This document shows, piece after piece, positions 43,051 through 54,534 of a stretch of 64,000 nucleotides of DNA. The DNA is from Tridacna crocea (Eukaryota; Mollusca; Bivalvia; Cardiida; Cardiidae), in contig OX031060.1 of assembly GCA_943736015.1 (NCBI GenBank), positions 22,955,231-23,019,230 on the forward strand. Direction: 5' to 3'. The position numbers and the translations under genes were made by a program. The notes under the pieces are model-generated. The model was given only the letters and a program-made list of their open reading frames with translations. It did not search any database and was not told the DNA's origin. Every line of letters begins with the position of its first letter. Position 1 is the first letter of the stretch.

Positions 43051-43375
43051 TTACCCTTTACCAAACGACAAAATCTTAGACTCTTCCAAACTGAAAGAGT
43101 TTGCAGACGACAATTTTAACTTTCATATCAATGGCAGAAAATTATCCGAACGAGCAGGTAACACTGTGGGAAAAGGAAAACAATTGAAAACACTTGCAGA
43201 CGAGCAAATCAACATAAATCAAAACTTGCAATTTGTTTCCAGCAGGGTAGAAAACATTGTGGGAAAAGGAGAAAATGCTGGTAACCAGCATTTTCTCCCT
43301 CCTTTTCTCACAATGTTTTCTAAAGGCTTCTTTCTCAGGGTCGTCAAAAGTAGAGATTGTGTGGTCATTGGTTAA
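43051..43375 (-). repeat. M1 MITE with duplicated right flank
   Basis: About 325 bp. The gcagacga/aggtag(a)aaac section occurs twice (43085-43170 and 43187-43262), lengthening one flank by about 100 bp. Ends in TTAA at 43372. Confidence 0.82.
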
Positions 43376-43600
43376 CTCATTACCAGACGACAAAATTCTT
43401 GGCATGTCCAAATCGAAAGCATTTGCAGACGACAAAATAAAAGTGACTGAAAATTTGAAATTTGTTTTGTGAAGGGTTGAAAACATTATGGGAAAAGGAG
43501 AAAATGCTGGTTACCAGCATTTTCTCCTTTTCCCACGATGTTTTATAAAGGCTTCTTTCTGAGGGTCATCAAAAGTAGGGATTGTGTGGTAATAGATTAA
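43372..43600 (-). repeat. M1 MITE abutting the previous copy
   Basis: 229 bp, full length, sharing its left TTAA with the right TTAA of the copy before it. Confidence 0.92.
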
Positions 43601-44034
43601 ACCGTTACAGTACGAGGGTTTTCTAAATATGCTTTAGTAGCACATTTTATCATATTCAAGCCTTGTTGGCCATCCTCCCGAAATTTCTTTGGAATTTTTG
43701 GAATTTTGAACAATAGAATTTTTCCCCTCTCACTGCCAAATGTATATCAGAAACATCAGAATGCTACTGACTTAGAATTATCTTTGTGCGTAGTTCTGTT
43801 AAAAAGAATTTCAGGAAAGCGTGAATAGATGCACTTTGCAACCCGGAATTTTAAGATATTGGATAGAACAGCGATAAAAACTAACCAAACAAAGAAATAA
43901 AACACATGGGATCATAGAAAAACTTTGTAACAAGTACCCACAAATCGGTGGAATGATAAACAGACTTGACTTTTTGAAAATCAAGCAGAATCGACTTATA
44001 TCATTACTTATATAATATAAGAATATATAAGAAT
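43601..44034. other. Upstream DNA without recognised content
   Basis: Nothing supported. Short taatataagaatatataaga words precede H-B. Confidence 0.4.
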
Positions 44035-44520
44035 ATTAATTGTACGGTCAGTGGCAGGGGACTTGGAAACTTGTTCAAGGCTGTGGTTAATCATGTCGCC
44101 CCGAGAAGAAGGCGAGGTGGCGACATGATTCACCACAACCGTGAACAAGTTTCCAAGTCCCCTGCCACCTGACCGTACAATTAATATTCTTATATTGCAA
44201 AATTTTATCCTTTCAAAGCGCGTTAAGCGAAATTTTCCTCTATTATAATCTCACCAATCGAGTATGCTGACAAAACAAATTCCCTTCTGTGTGCCCCAAT
44301 TCAATGAAAACTGACGTCACTGGAAACTGATGTCAATAAAACGTGCAATTTGATGCATAAATGTGCAGTCTGGTGATCGGTCGGTGCCGCCATTTTGGAT
44401 GTCATGTTGCACGTGTAGTGATGTTTACGGGGCACTCAAAAGGGAAACTGGCTTTATGTGGTTTTTGCCAGGGTTCCCGGCATGTTAACCAATCAGATCA
44501 CGAGAAATTTCTTTGCAATA
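44035..44520 (-). repeat. H-B element copy 2
   Basis: Reverse of 36238-36733: hairpin at 44035-44182, then body with gcgcgttaagcgaaattttc, tgacgtcac, gccgccattttgga and cagggttcccgg. Confidence 0.87.
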
Positions 44521-44824
44521 TACATGTAGTATGTACCACTTGTATTGGCACCTTGAGTTGAGTGCCCTCAATAATTACATTGCTTTAGTGTTCAGCATAG
44601 TTCAAGATCAAACTGCCCAAAAAAAAAAGCAAATAAAAGAATGTGCAGTCTGATATGTTATTTACATTGTTAGCCTTGCCGAGACATTCTGAACAACAAC
44701 AAAAAATATATAGATCTATGTATAAAACGGTAATTATTTTGGTCTTGTTCCTAGTCTGAAAATGTCTGTAAGGATCATTGCGACGTTCATACGAGAGTTA
44801 TAATAAATGTAATATAATTATGAA

Positions 44825-45044
44825 TTAACCTTTATCTTGCTTAATAAAATGGAGAAATAAAACATTCAAGCCGATAGTAAAAGAGTAAAAAGACCAATTG
44901 TTACTGTTTGAATAGTATATTTAGAGTAAATATCTCTCCTTATCGGATAGTGTAGATTCAAGATCAGACTGCACGTTCTGTACAGTCTGATCTTGGATCT
45001 ACTCTGTTCGTATAGGTCATAGAGTCGAGCAAAGCAGCTTAAGA
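44825..45044 (+). repeat. M3 hairpin MITE
   Basis: Starts TTAACctttatcttgc; hairpin gattcaagatcagactgcac / gtctgatcttggatct. Directly followed by M1. Confidence 0.87.
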
Positions 45045-45045
45045 T

Positions 45046-45276
45046 TTACCCATTACCAAACGACAATATTTTGGGCTTGTCCAAGTTGAAAGCATTTGCA
45101 GACGACAAAATAAAAGTGACTGAAAATTTGAAATTTGTTTTGTGAACGGCAGAAAACGTTGTGAGAAAAGGAGAAAATGCTGGTTACCAGCATTTTCTCC
45201 TTTTCCCACAATGTTTTTATATAAAGGCTTCTTTCTCAGGGGCGTCAAAAGTAGGGATTGTGTGGTAATGATTTAA
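45046..45276 (-). repeat. M1 MITE
   Basis: Full-length reverse copy, right TTAA intact. Confidence 0.9.
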
Positions 45277-45335
45277 AACCTGTGTCGGAGGTGAAACAGA
45301 GGTGTTGATAATAACATGGTCAAAAGTTTAAATAT

Positions 45336-45558
45336 TTAACTGTCTATACTTCACCGCAACATGTTAGATTTGTCCAAATTGAAAGCACTTGCAGACGACA
45401 TACTGAATGTGGTTCAAATGGCGAGATTTGAACTCAAAATTAGTGAGAGCACTGTGTTAAAAAGATAACGATTGCTCCACTATTTTTTCTGCTTTTCCAG
45501 AATATATTTAAAAGGCATTCTTTTGCGTCAGGTTTATGACAGTTTCGCAAGAGGTTAA
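45336..45558 (-). repeat. M1 MITE, diverged
   Basis: TTAA at both ends; ttgaaagcacttgcagacga intact, hairpin decayed. Confidence 0.75.
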
Positions 45559-45699
45559 ACATTTAATCCGAAGTTAATATTTCGGAAGAGTGTATTTTTC
45601 AAGCATATCTCAAACACGGTAGTTCAAAAAGTTCGAAGGAAAACTTCCTTATGCCTTGTGCAATTTGTTGATGATACTGTATATCATAATGACCTTTTT

Positions 45700-45775
45700 G
45701 AAGACGGTGAACATCAAGATAAGACTGCACAGAACATGCAGTCTGATCTTGTGTCTACACCATCACCTTATACAG
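45700..45775. repeat. M3-type hairpin
   Basis: Arms acatcaagataagactgcac / gcagtctgatcttgtgtcta. Confidence 0.75.
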
Positions 45776-45846
45776 TATTTGTTTGTAGTTTAATCATATG
45801 TATACATAATCATCGACAAAAGGCGAGTTTTTCTGTTAGGGAGAGA

Positions 45847-46198
45847 AATAGAGTTTATTTCATCAGCTTGAGGTTAATATGGGGAAATATTTGTCGAAAA
45901 AGGGAAAGGTATGCGAAAATAACGAGTGCCGTAAGGCACGAGTTATTCTCGCGGACCTTTCCCTTTTTGAGGCATATTTCCCCATATTAACCACAAGCTG
46001 ATGAAATAAATTATATATTATGTTTCATCTGATTATTTTGTCAACGAATGCCACTATTAAAACTAGTGATCTCAAGTCAATATACCAGATTTTCGGTACG
46101 AGGAAATCATTCCCTGTGACGGGGAAATAATTCCCCCAGCTTAAATTACGTCATTTCTTTACCCATAAAATTTCTAAAAATAGACACATGAAATATGA
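45847..46198 (-). repeat. H-A element copy 2
   Basis: Reverse of 291-634. Hairpin at 45854-46012 with a more perfect centre (aacgagtgccgtaaggcacg), then the body (caacgaatgccactattaaa ... aaatagacacatg). Confidence 0.87.
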
Positions 46199-46271
46199 TA
46201 TAACCATAATCTATATTCCAGTTACATTGACCAGCTTCCGTATTTAGTCCATTACCAAACAATCGCGTGTT

Positions 46272-46640
46272 TTCACGTCCATGGCAAAAGACTTATAAAA
46301 ACCTAGCATATTAAAGACTTCACGTCCCCGGCAAAAGACTTATAAAAACCTAGTATATTAAAGACTTCACGTCCCTGGCAAAAGACTAATAAAAACACAG
46401 CATACGAACGACTTCACGTCCCTGGCAAAAGAATTGTAAAAACAGAGCATATTGAAAATTCCCGTCCCTGGCAAAAGACTTATAAAAACTGAGCATATCA
46501 AAGACTTCACGTCCCTGGCAAAAGACTTATAAAAACATAGCATATTAAAGACTTCACGTCCCCGGCAAAATACTTAAAAAAATCTAGCATATTAAAGACT
46601 TCACGTCCCTGGCAAAAGACTAATAAAAACATAGCATATT
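46272..46640 (+). repeat. 47-bp tandem array derived from M1
   Basis: Just under eight units of ttcacgtccctggcaaaaga plus cttataaaaacatagcat and attaaagac. The unit resembles the M1 left section tttttacgacccnggaaaag, so it is probably an amplified M1 segment. Confidence 0.88.
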
Positions 46641-46736
46641 TTCATTTTTCCAAACTGTTTTCTACATTTTCTGAGACAAATTCCATCAACTGGAGGCATA
46701 TTCAAATTGTTGTCTAGCAATATAATTCCAATTTGT

Positions 46737-46965
46737 CTAATCCATTACCACACAATCCCTACTTTTGGCGTCCCTGAGAAAGAAGCCTTTAGAAAACATT
46801 GTGGGAAAAGGAGAAAATGCTGGCTACCAGCATTTTATCCTTTTCCCACAATGTTTTCTACCCTTCACAAAACAATTTTCAAATTTTCAGTTACTTTTAT
46901 TTTGTCGTCTACAAATGCTTTCAATTTGGACAAACCTAAAATTTTGTCGTTTGGTAATGAGTTAA
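46737..46965 (+). repeat. M1 MITE nested in an older M1
   Basis: Full-length, little diverged; right end gagttaa, left end ctaa. Confidence 0.9.
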
Positions 46966-47442
46966 GTCTCAAATTTTATCGTCTGGTAAAGAGATAATTT
47001 GTTACCTCCTGCAGACGACTTCTTTTTCGTCTGGTAGCAGACTCCTTTTTGAAAGTAATATTACAAAATGAGAAATTGCTCGCAAAGAGCAATATCTTCC
47101 TTTGCCACAATATCTTCTTATATGTTCCTGCATCAAACCTTTATTCATATTTTACAGCAATGTTTTATTTATTCATTTTTTCTAAATATTATATGCTGCA
47201 AATTTTGTTTCAAGAGGTAAAAAGGATAATAGTGTAACTCTGAAAAAGATAACTGACTTTGAAGAAAGCTCTATATACCCGAAACATAAACATTAAATAT
47301 TCCAACAATGGAACAGTAATATTTTGACCAAACAACTTCCATTCAGGTTTGAATAAGGCATTTAGTCAAAGTCAACTCGTTAGGTCAAACTTCTTGTTAG
47401 AGGGTATAGATTAAAATAAGAAACGGGACTCATCTAATATTT

Positions 47443-47632
47443 TTTAACCAAACCGCGAGTTTTTTCTGGTCCTGGCGAACAAAGGCTTTTGAAAACATTA
47501 GAAGAAAATGATAGAGATGCTGAGAACCAGCCCTTTCCGCCATATAAATAAAATCTAATTATTAAAATCTCATCTGTAAGTGATTATAGTTTGGACAAAT
47601 CTAAAATTTTGTCGCCTACAAATAACTTAGAA
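47443..47632 (+). repeat. M1 remnant
   Basis: Recognisable at both flanks (tggtcctggcgaacaaaggc; gtttggacaaatctaaaatt), hairpin mostly gone. Confidence 0.6.
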
Positions 47633-47724
47633 ACTCGACCAATCCACAACCTCGTCAATCCATCTTTTTTTTTCCAAACGTAGGTTATGAAAAATATCCG
47701 AGTGCTGCTTTTCGTCACCCATAT

Positions 47725-47983
47725 GAGTGCAACACGCGAAAAGTGTCATTCGGACATTTGCGTGAAGTGTCGTCTCTGATCAGCGTGTGCAGCCCGCATA
47801 GGCTAATCCGAAACGACACTTTCCGATTTCATGTGATATTCTGTTTTACGCAAGTCTACTGTAGCACAAAATCTAATGTATTCGTAAAGTGCCGTCTTGG
47901 ATTAGCCTGCGCGGACTGCGCAGGCTAATCCGGGACGACACCTTACGCAAATATCCGAATGCACCTTTTCGCGGGTTGCACTC
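47725..47983 (+). repeat. M4 MITE with 19-bp terminal repeats
   Basis: Best-defined ends: GAGTGCAACACGCGAAAAG at left against the complement of CTTTTCGCGGGTTGCACTC at right. Two palindromes at about 47757-47825 and 47880-47950. Confidence 0.9.
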
Positions 47984-48240
47984 CAATTATTGACTAGTAG
48001 CAGTGTTGCTGATGTAAAAAATGTAACGATTGTTTTCAATTTAGTTGTAAGAGGTCAGAATTCATATGTACATAAAAATTGTAAAGATTTGACCTGGTAA
48101 TTGTATTTGTGCAGACGTTTAATGGGTCTAAATAAGACTGCCAAGGAAAATATTTAGATATTCCGGTCAAATTTGGAAGCGAAATAAGATTTATGTGGCG
48201 TTTAATAAAGTCACAGTACACCTGGATCTCAATTTTCTTT

Positions 48241-48478
48241 TTATAACCCTTTACAACAACAAAAAACGTTTTTACACTGGTCCAAGTTGCAGAAAGTATT
48301 TGCAGGCGAAAAATACAATGCAAATGAAATGATTATATCTGACAATAAAAGGTTGGAAAGCATTGTGAGAAACGAGAAAGTGCTGGTGTCCATTATGTTC
48401 TTCGTTTCCCGTATTGTTGTCCAAAGACGTCATTTCTTGGCCTTAGAAACGCAGGACTGTCTGAAAAAGAGTAAAACC
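48241..48478 (-). repeat. M1 remnant
   Basis: Starts accctttacaacaac; the hairpin gcattgtgagaaacgagaaa is partly preserved. Confidence 0.6.
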
Positions 48479-48488
48479 TGGCCTTCTT

Positions 48489-48706
48489 GAAACATTTACC
48501 CTGGCTTTTACGACCCAGGAGAAGAGTCCTTTTGAAAACATGGTGGGAAAAGGAGGAAATGCTGGTAACCAGCATTTTCTCCTTTTCCCACAATGTTTTC
48601 CACCCTATCCAAAACAAAGATCATCATAAGTGGTACATTTAACTTCTGTTCTGCAGACCTCCTCAGATTAGGTTTAGTCCATTTTTTTTGTTTGGGAAAG
48701 GGTTAA
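48489..48706 (+). repeat. M1 MITE
   Basis: Plus copy with clear hairpin and right TTAA (gggaaagggttaa); cgtctgcaaatgctt section shortened. Confidence 0.88.
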
Positions 48707-49389
48707 AGGCATATACAATGACATAACTGTGCGAACAGGTACCTAATCTCTGGCTCAACCAGTAGATGTATCTAACCTCTGGCTCAACCAGTGTATCGAA
48801 AGACAAAATTGTCCATAAATCTGTTATACAGATTAAGCGCAATTAAGGCTACAGTTGAAATTGTGAAGCTGATATTTGGCAACTATTTCTTGATATTACT
48901 GACACTGTAAATAAAGAGCAGAATGCGTTAAACTTGCTCCGTACTACATGCATTTACAAGTACCAAGGGCCTCTTCTTAATACAGTATTTTTACGGGTAA
49001 TTGTGTCATTTGAAAGGCAAGAATTACCATTAACAACCAATCTCTTCCTTTTACTACTAATCTATTTTTCATTTTATTCCTTTTTTGAATAAAAAACATG
49101 CTTTGTGAAAAGGCATTTTAATACATCCGCTGAAAGTTTTTACCCATGTAAGCCTGCAAGGCACTTCAGTGATCCAGTACTAGTTAAAGATTTCAGTGAA
49201 GAAGTGGAAGTGCTGTTGCTGTAAAACTGACATATTATTGAATATTGACTTAAAGTACCGGTCAAATGAATAAACAGACGTTTAACAGCACAAAAAAAAA
49301 AAACAATCAAACAGACAAATCATTTTGTTTCGTGCACATCATTCAAGTCTTGTAAATCATTCAAAAAGTTTATTTTGTCTATCAGCTAT
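48707..49389. other. Upstream DNA, mostly unassigned
   Basis: A tandem pair of ctctggctcaaccagt near 48748-48795 and a worn gctttgtgaaaag-type hairpin-MITE fragment at 49099-49165. No gene. Confidence 0.45.
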
Positions 49390-49590
49390 GGGCCTGTATT
49401 TAACAACCATTCTTAAGATCATTCTTTGTTTTATTTTCCAGATTTTTTTACGTTTGTAAGTAACACAACTTTTGATAGGCTAAACCAAATGGTTTAGCCA
49501 ATCAGAAGTTGTATTACTTACAAATTTAGATAACCTTGGAGAATGAGACTGAGAATATTCTCAAGAATGGTTGGTGCTGAATACGGGCCC
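49390..49590. repeat. 201-bp foldback MITE
   Basis: Terminal inverted repeats of about 30 bp (GGGCCTGTATTTAACAACCA / complement of tggttggtgctgaatacggg) plus an inner inverted repeat gtaagtaacacaacttttga / atcagaagttgtattacttac. Confidence 0.85.
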
Positions 49591-49783
49591 CGCATGTAAC
49601 AAGTTTATTTTACGGCTACCACGACCCTCTCTGACCTACTTACACCTTTCACAAGAAAACTTCCAGACAATGTGTTTTAAGGTGAAGTTAAGGTCAGAAA
49701 TCAACCGTATTGGGAAGCAAGGACGTCGAAGTAGAACAAATCCTGACCACGTAAGAACTTATACAAATTAAAGTATAATAATC

Positions 49784-50000
49784 TTAACCCTTTTACCATA
49801 TAATAAAATATGGACTCTTTGAAATCCGAATTGTCAAATTACATTCCATATGTTAGTCAAATTGTTTCCTATTTGTCTGGTAAAACATTGTTGGAACAGG
49901 AGAAAATGCTGAACCAGCATTTTCTCCTTTTCCCACTGTGTTTTATAAAGTTATCTACCTCAGGGGCGTTAAAACACGGGGTCGCTTGGTAAAGGGTTGA
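49784..50000 (-). repeat. M1 MITE, diverged flank
   Basis: Left TTAA; hairpin with shortened tip (aatgctgaaccagcatt); right end gggttga. Confidence 0.82.
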
Positions 50001-50102
50001 CCAATATTTGATAGCAGATTACAACAAGTCACAAATGACTTTTTCACTTTCCACGACGAAAAGAATTATTGACCTGACCAGGTTGGATTAATCCTCAGAC
50101 TA

Positions 50103-50390
50103 GTTTAACCCTTATGATACCAAAAGCGACTTAATGCCTTTTTGAAGGCAAGGAAAATCAAGATATGGCCGCACAGACCGCACAGTCTGATCTCGAATTT
50201 ACATTTTTCGATATGGTAAGACTTTTTTCCCAACAAAAATGTTTTTATGTCGAAGTTTTTGCATTTTTTATCACTAGCAGGAAATTTCGGATTTGATTAG
50301 CTGGTTGAGAATGAAACTTTAAACTGTTAGATAAATAAAATGAAAGTTTGCAGCGGGTAGTAAAAACTCAAATAATGCAGTTCTAAAGAT
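50103..50390 (-). repeat. M3 hairpin MITE, diverged
   Basis: Starts gtttaacccttatgatacca; hairpin aatcaagatatggccgcaca / cagtctgatctcgaattta; far end gcagcgggtagtaaaaactc. Confidence 0.7.
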
Positions 50391-50409
50391 TCCTTCGCCG
50401 GAAAAAAAA

Positions 50410-51866
50410 TTATCACATAACTCTCTTTGTTTTCAATGTAATACGGACATTACGAATTTTCTTGTCTCACACACGTTTGTGAAAAGAAAATAGTGCTGTA
50501 TTTTGGTCAACACTCTTGGCGAATTCCTTTCGCTACTCGGAACACTCCGAGCATGTTCTAGGTCAATGGAGTATTTCGGAACACTATGCCGTGTCTCAGA
50601 ACATGCTCTGACTGTTCTAATCTAATCGAGGTGTAGCGCACCTGCTGAACGGTTGCAAGGTGATACAAGATGGCTGAAAGACGGACAATTCTTCATGGCA
50701 AAATTTGCAATTGTCCTTTTTATGATGTGAATGCCATAAATAGGGACATAGTAGACTCGTCTCTACTCTTTCTCATCTTCGCAAACCAAGGATACTAACT
50801 CCACTAAATGTTCGTTATGTACCTTGGCCGCTCGCCTCTTTAAAAATCGAAACACCCGCTGCGCCACCTGTCGAATATCACGAGTTGCGTAACCTTTGCT
50901 GATGTTATTTCTGACAAATCAAAATGCTCGTAATAAAATTGGTTGGTTATGCATCAAATATGGCTGCGCTTTCGGATTCATCACACCAAAACAAGACGAA
51001 CAGACGCAATCATTTGGCTATGGCACCCGTCCAAATACTTCACATAATTGATCGTAAACAAAAAAAAAAAAACTCACTAAATATCGATCGTCTACTCTTT
51101 TTTGGCAAATTTCGTCACAAACACGACAACGTTCGTTTTTGATGGGCGCCGCCATATTATTGTTTTCTGTTTTGCGAAAGATTTCTTGTTACGGATGGTT
51201 TGATTGGACGCGATGGGTTTTGATCGCACCCAATGAAAAGGCGCAGCGGGAGCTTCGATTTTTAAAGAGGCGAGCGGCCAAGGGTACTACCCTAGTATCC
51301 TTGGCTTGCGAAGATGACTCTTTCTCTGCAGCTAATCATATCCTCAACTGAAACAGCTAAGGCAGTAGCTCTTGCAACAGCCATCATGCCAATGTACTTT
51401 CATTTCGATATGGTGAAAAATAATGTTCCGATCGTGCTTCATTCAGAACATACTTCCGGAACAGTGTATTGTGTTCTGAATATTCCTTTCGCACGTTCTA
51501 GAACAGCATTCCAGAATACAGAACATTGTGCCAAAAACGGGTGAAAGGAATACGCCCTCTGTAATTATATGCTTCATTCTGAAACTTTTCTGACCAAGGT
51601 TCCTAATTGAAATTTGTAGTCAAAATTCATAATCTTGATAAAGTTGTTAATTTAATCACTTGTAGACTCATAACAAAATCAATATATATGCAAGTTTCTT
51701 TGGAACTATTTTTCATTCGTAATGTACCTGTCAAAGTAAGCGCATAGGCTTCATGTAAATTTCACTACACATGATTCATGTATGCCTCTGGTTTAACACA
51801 TTTTGGACTATAATTCTTGCTATACAGTAATATGATAAAAAGAATCAGACACTCGTTGGTTTTTGC
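50410..51866. repeat. H-E element copy 2, split by H-F and lacking the hairpin
   Basis: 50410-50517 and 51557-51866 together match the reverse of 41025-41424. The copy stops at actcgttggttttt, where the terminal hairpin of copy 1 begins. Confidence 0.82.
50518..51556. repeat. H-F DNA transposon-like insertion
   Basis: 1039 bp with ~17-bp terminal inverted repeats (GGCGAATTCCTTTCGC / complement of GTGAAAGGAATACGCC), inside H-E, with CTCT on both sides as a possible 4-bp target duplication. No transposase frame. An inner pair of ~95-bp inverted arms (50768-50862, 51236-51330; cgctcgcctctttaaaaatcg) suggests another foldback nested inside. Confidence 0.78.
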
Positions 51867-52558
51867 ATTCTATTCTATTCTATTCGGGAGTTCCTGATGA
51901 TTTCTGACCGACGAATTAAATTAATCTAGCCAGTCTAAAATCATGCAATTTTCAATAATCAGTATGAACATTCAAATGCAGTCTTAACTGGGTTATAAAT
52001 ACCTGAACAGAAGTTTGTTTATCAATACAAATAGTAGATACCCACATTATTCATGTGCAATGTACATCATCATCATCATCATCATCATCATCCTCAACAT
52101 TGTCATTGTCATTATCGTCATCATTATCATCGTCATCAGCATCATGGTCATGATCATCTGCAGCAGCAGTAGCATCCCTCTCTTTTCTTAAAATGAGATC
52201 AACGTCAGAATAATATACTTTGATTAGTATGCCTTTGCAACTGTTAAACTAAAAAGGTATACATTATTTCCATTTTCCGAAACCAGATTCAAATATTTTG
52301 GCTAGATATGGCAAATAGGATTAACAAAAATATGACAAATGAATATACAGACTTAAAATTCCAAATCTAGTTCTTACAAGACGTGGTAAATAGACTAAAA
52401 GGTCGAGTCCCCGCAGAATTTATCTAGCATTTGTTGTGTTAGTGATAATACGATAGTTTGGCTTTCTGACGTGGGGCGTCCCTTTGAAGTACACCCAAAC
52501 ATTGTGTTTTGTTTCACTTATAAAGGTGAGTTAGATCCTTTGCCCAACTATCACATGG
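51867..52558. other. Upstream DNA; ATC microsatellite
   Basis: (ATC)n and related units at 52067-52150. Nothing else recognised. Confidence 0.5.
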
Positions 52559-52785
52559 TTGAACTCATTACCAAACGGCAATATTTTAGGCTTGTCCAAA
52601 TCGAAAACATTTGCAGACGACAAAATAAAGATAACTCTAAGATCGAAATTTGTTTTGTGACGGGTAGAAAACATGGGAAAAGGAGAAAATGCTTGTTACC
52701 AGCATTTTCTCCTTTTCCCACGATGTTTTATAAAGGCTTCTTTCTCAGGGTCGCCAAAAGTAGGGATTTTGTGGTAATGGGTTAA
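52559..52785 (-). repeat. M1 MITE
   Basis: Full-length reverse copy, right TTAA; left end gaac. Confidence 0.9.
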
Positions 52786-52789
52786 GGAC

Positions 52790-52948
52790 AATAGGAAATT
52801 GGCTTCTGAAAACATTTGGGGAATAGGTGAAATTACTGACCAGCATTTTCTCCTATTCCTCCAATGTTTTCTCCTTTTCTATCGATGATTTCCAACGTCG
52901 TTTCCGTTCAGGATCGTAAAGACATTGGGATATTTGATAAAGGGTTTA
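52790..52948. repeat. M1 fragment
   Basis: Hairpin with deletion (aggtgaaattactgaccagc) and worn end aaagggttta. Confidence 0.6.
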
Positions 52949-54145
52949 AAACTTTTCAACCAACTCTTCTTTTCACGTGTCCAACTGTTTTAAAAGAAAT
53001 CAAGACAACAGTTCTTTACGTTATCCGTTTGATCTAAAAATCACGTTGTATCAGTATTGTGCGATTGCGGATGAATACATGGGCGGAAAACCACGTTTCA
53101 CAGACAAATATTGCCATTAAAAAAGAACACACGGAAGATTTTATGGAGAGGTAAGGGATAGTCAACCGCTACAGGATACAACGTTCCTATCTAAAGTCAC
53201 ACTTCGGAGTCAATTATGCTAATAAACGATTCTTCAAGGTTATCGTTGTCCGGCAACCGGTATCGTCCGAAGATATGTGGAGATCTTTAACGGTAATCGG
53301 TTTTCACACACGCTGTGTGAACATTACAGCATTGGTAAAAATGTTGGAAAATGGGGTTGGACACTCGAATGTGATTTAATTGCAAAGGATTGAAAATATG
53401 CTTTAAATATTTGTCACGTTGTAATGATAATGTATTGTGCCAATCTCCGAGCAGAGTTGTCGTTCGTTACCTCACATACATCTCTGCGATGGGCTAAATG
53501 ACAAGAATCTTGTCAAACCGAGGAAAAGATAATTGTTACTGTTTAGCTGTTTCATATGTAAAATTGTAAGTTAGACAAAGGAAATATGATTCTGGATACA
53601 TTATGGGTGCGTTCAAACTGATGAATTTACCTGTATAAAATAGAACTATTTTTTTTTTTCGAGCCTCTTCAATTTTCAGAATTTTACGCCGATTTTAACA
53701 AAAATGGCTGCGCCCATGAATGATGACAACTGGTTTGACACACCGCTGGATCTAAGTTTGTACGATTAAAAATCAAGTTATCGTCCTATAAAGATATTTA
53801 GGCTTTTCAGAAAATCCCTCTTTTGTTCATTTCCTATCACTAAGTCTGATTGGTCCCATGCTGTTTGAACAGCACACGAAACAATCGATATTGGTTTTTC
53901 TTTCAACGGCGTTTGTGTAGCCATTTTGAGTTATGGTCATGTGACAAAAATATGACGTAATGACGGACTACTTTCTGAGCCCACAACAGAGGTGAATGTA
54001 ATGATCCGGAGTGCAAGAGAGTGGTATTGTGCAACAACGGACGGAAATGTATTAACAACGGACGGACGGGCGGATGGATGGATGACTGACTAGTATGTTT
54101 GGTTGCTGCAATGTTTCCAAATTGTATTTATATGCGTGCACACTC
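52949..54145. other. 1.2-kb stretch without recognised repeats or genes
   Basis: No supported feature. A gacggacggacgggcggatg short tandem lies near 54050-54085. Confidence 0.45.
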
Positions 54146-54321
54146 TTAACCCATTACCACACAATCCCTACTTTTGACGCCCCTTAGAAAGAAGCCTTTT
54201 CCCACCATGTTTTCTACCTTTCACAATACAAATTTTAAATTTTCAGTCACTTTATTTGTGTCGTCTGCAAATGCTTTCAGTTTGGACCAGTGTAAAATAT
54301 TGTCGTTTGGTAATGGGTTAA
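54146..54321 (+). repeat. M1 MITE lacking half the hairpin
   Basis: TTAA ends intact. Jumps from gaaagaagcctttt straight to cccaccatgttttctacc. Confidence 0.87.
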
Positions 54322-54534
54322 TAAACCGTAACGTTGTTTTGTCTAGTCGGATGGCTTATTCTGAAGCAGCGTAAAAGTCCAAGGGTTTCTGGTTCAAATT
54401 CCCACGTTTCCAAATACTCTTTACTGGATATTGATAATAATCGCGTCAGGATTCGTACCTCTCTAACTGCAGATCAACATTTTGGTAATGTCAAAGGAAG
54501 GCAGCCAGATGTTTGGAAATAATATTGTTTTATT

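Larger units (their letters stand above)
46250..46995 (+). repeat. M1 copy carrying a tandem array and a nested M1
   Basis: Left end ccattaccaaacaatcgcgt, then the 47-bp array, hairpin remnant ttttccaaactgttttctac, then aattccaatttgtctaa. A second M1 interrupts it (46737-46965), after which the outer right end resumes as tctcaaattttatcgtctgg. Confidence 0.78.

Noticed and set aside
46765-46965. Recurring peptide starting M[17 protein letters not shown] at many places
   Set aside because: Translation of the M1 left half and hairpin; it appears wherever M1 lies and is not under coding constraint.
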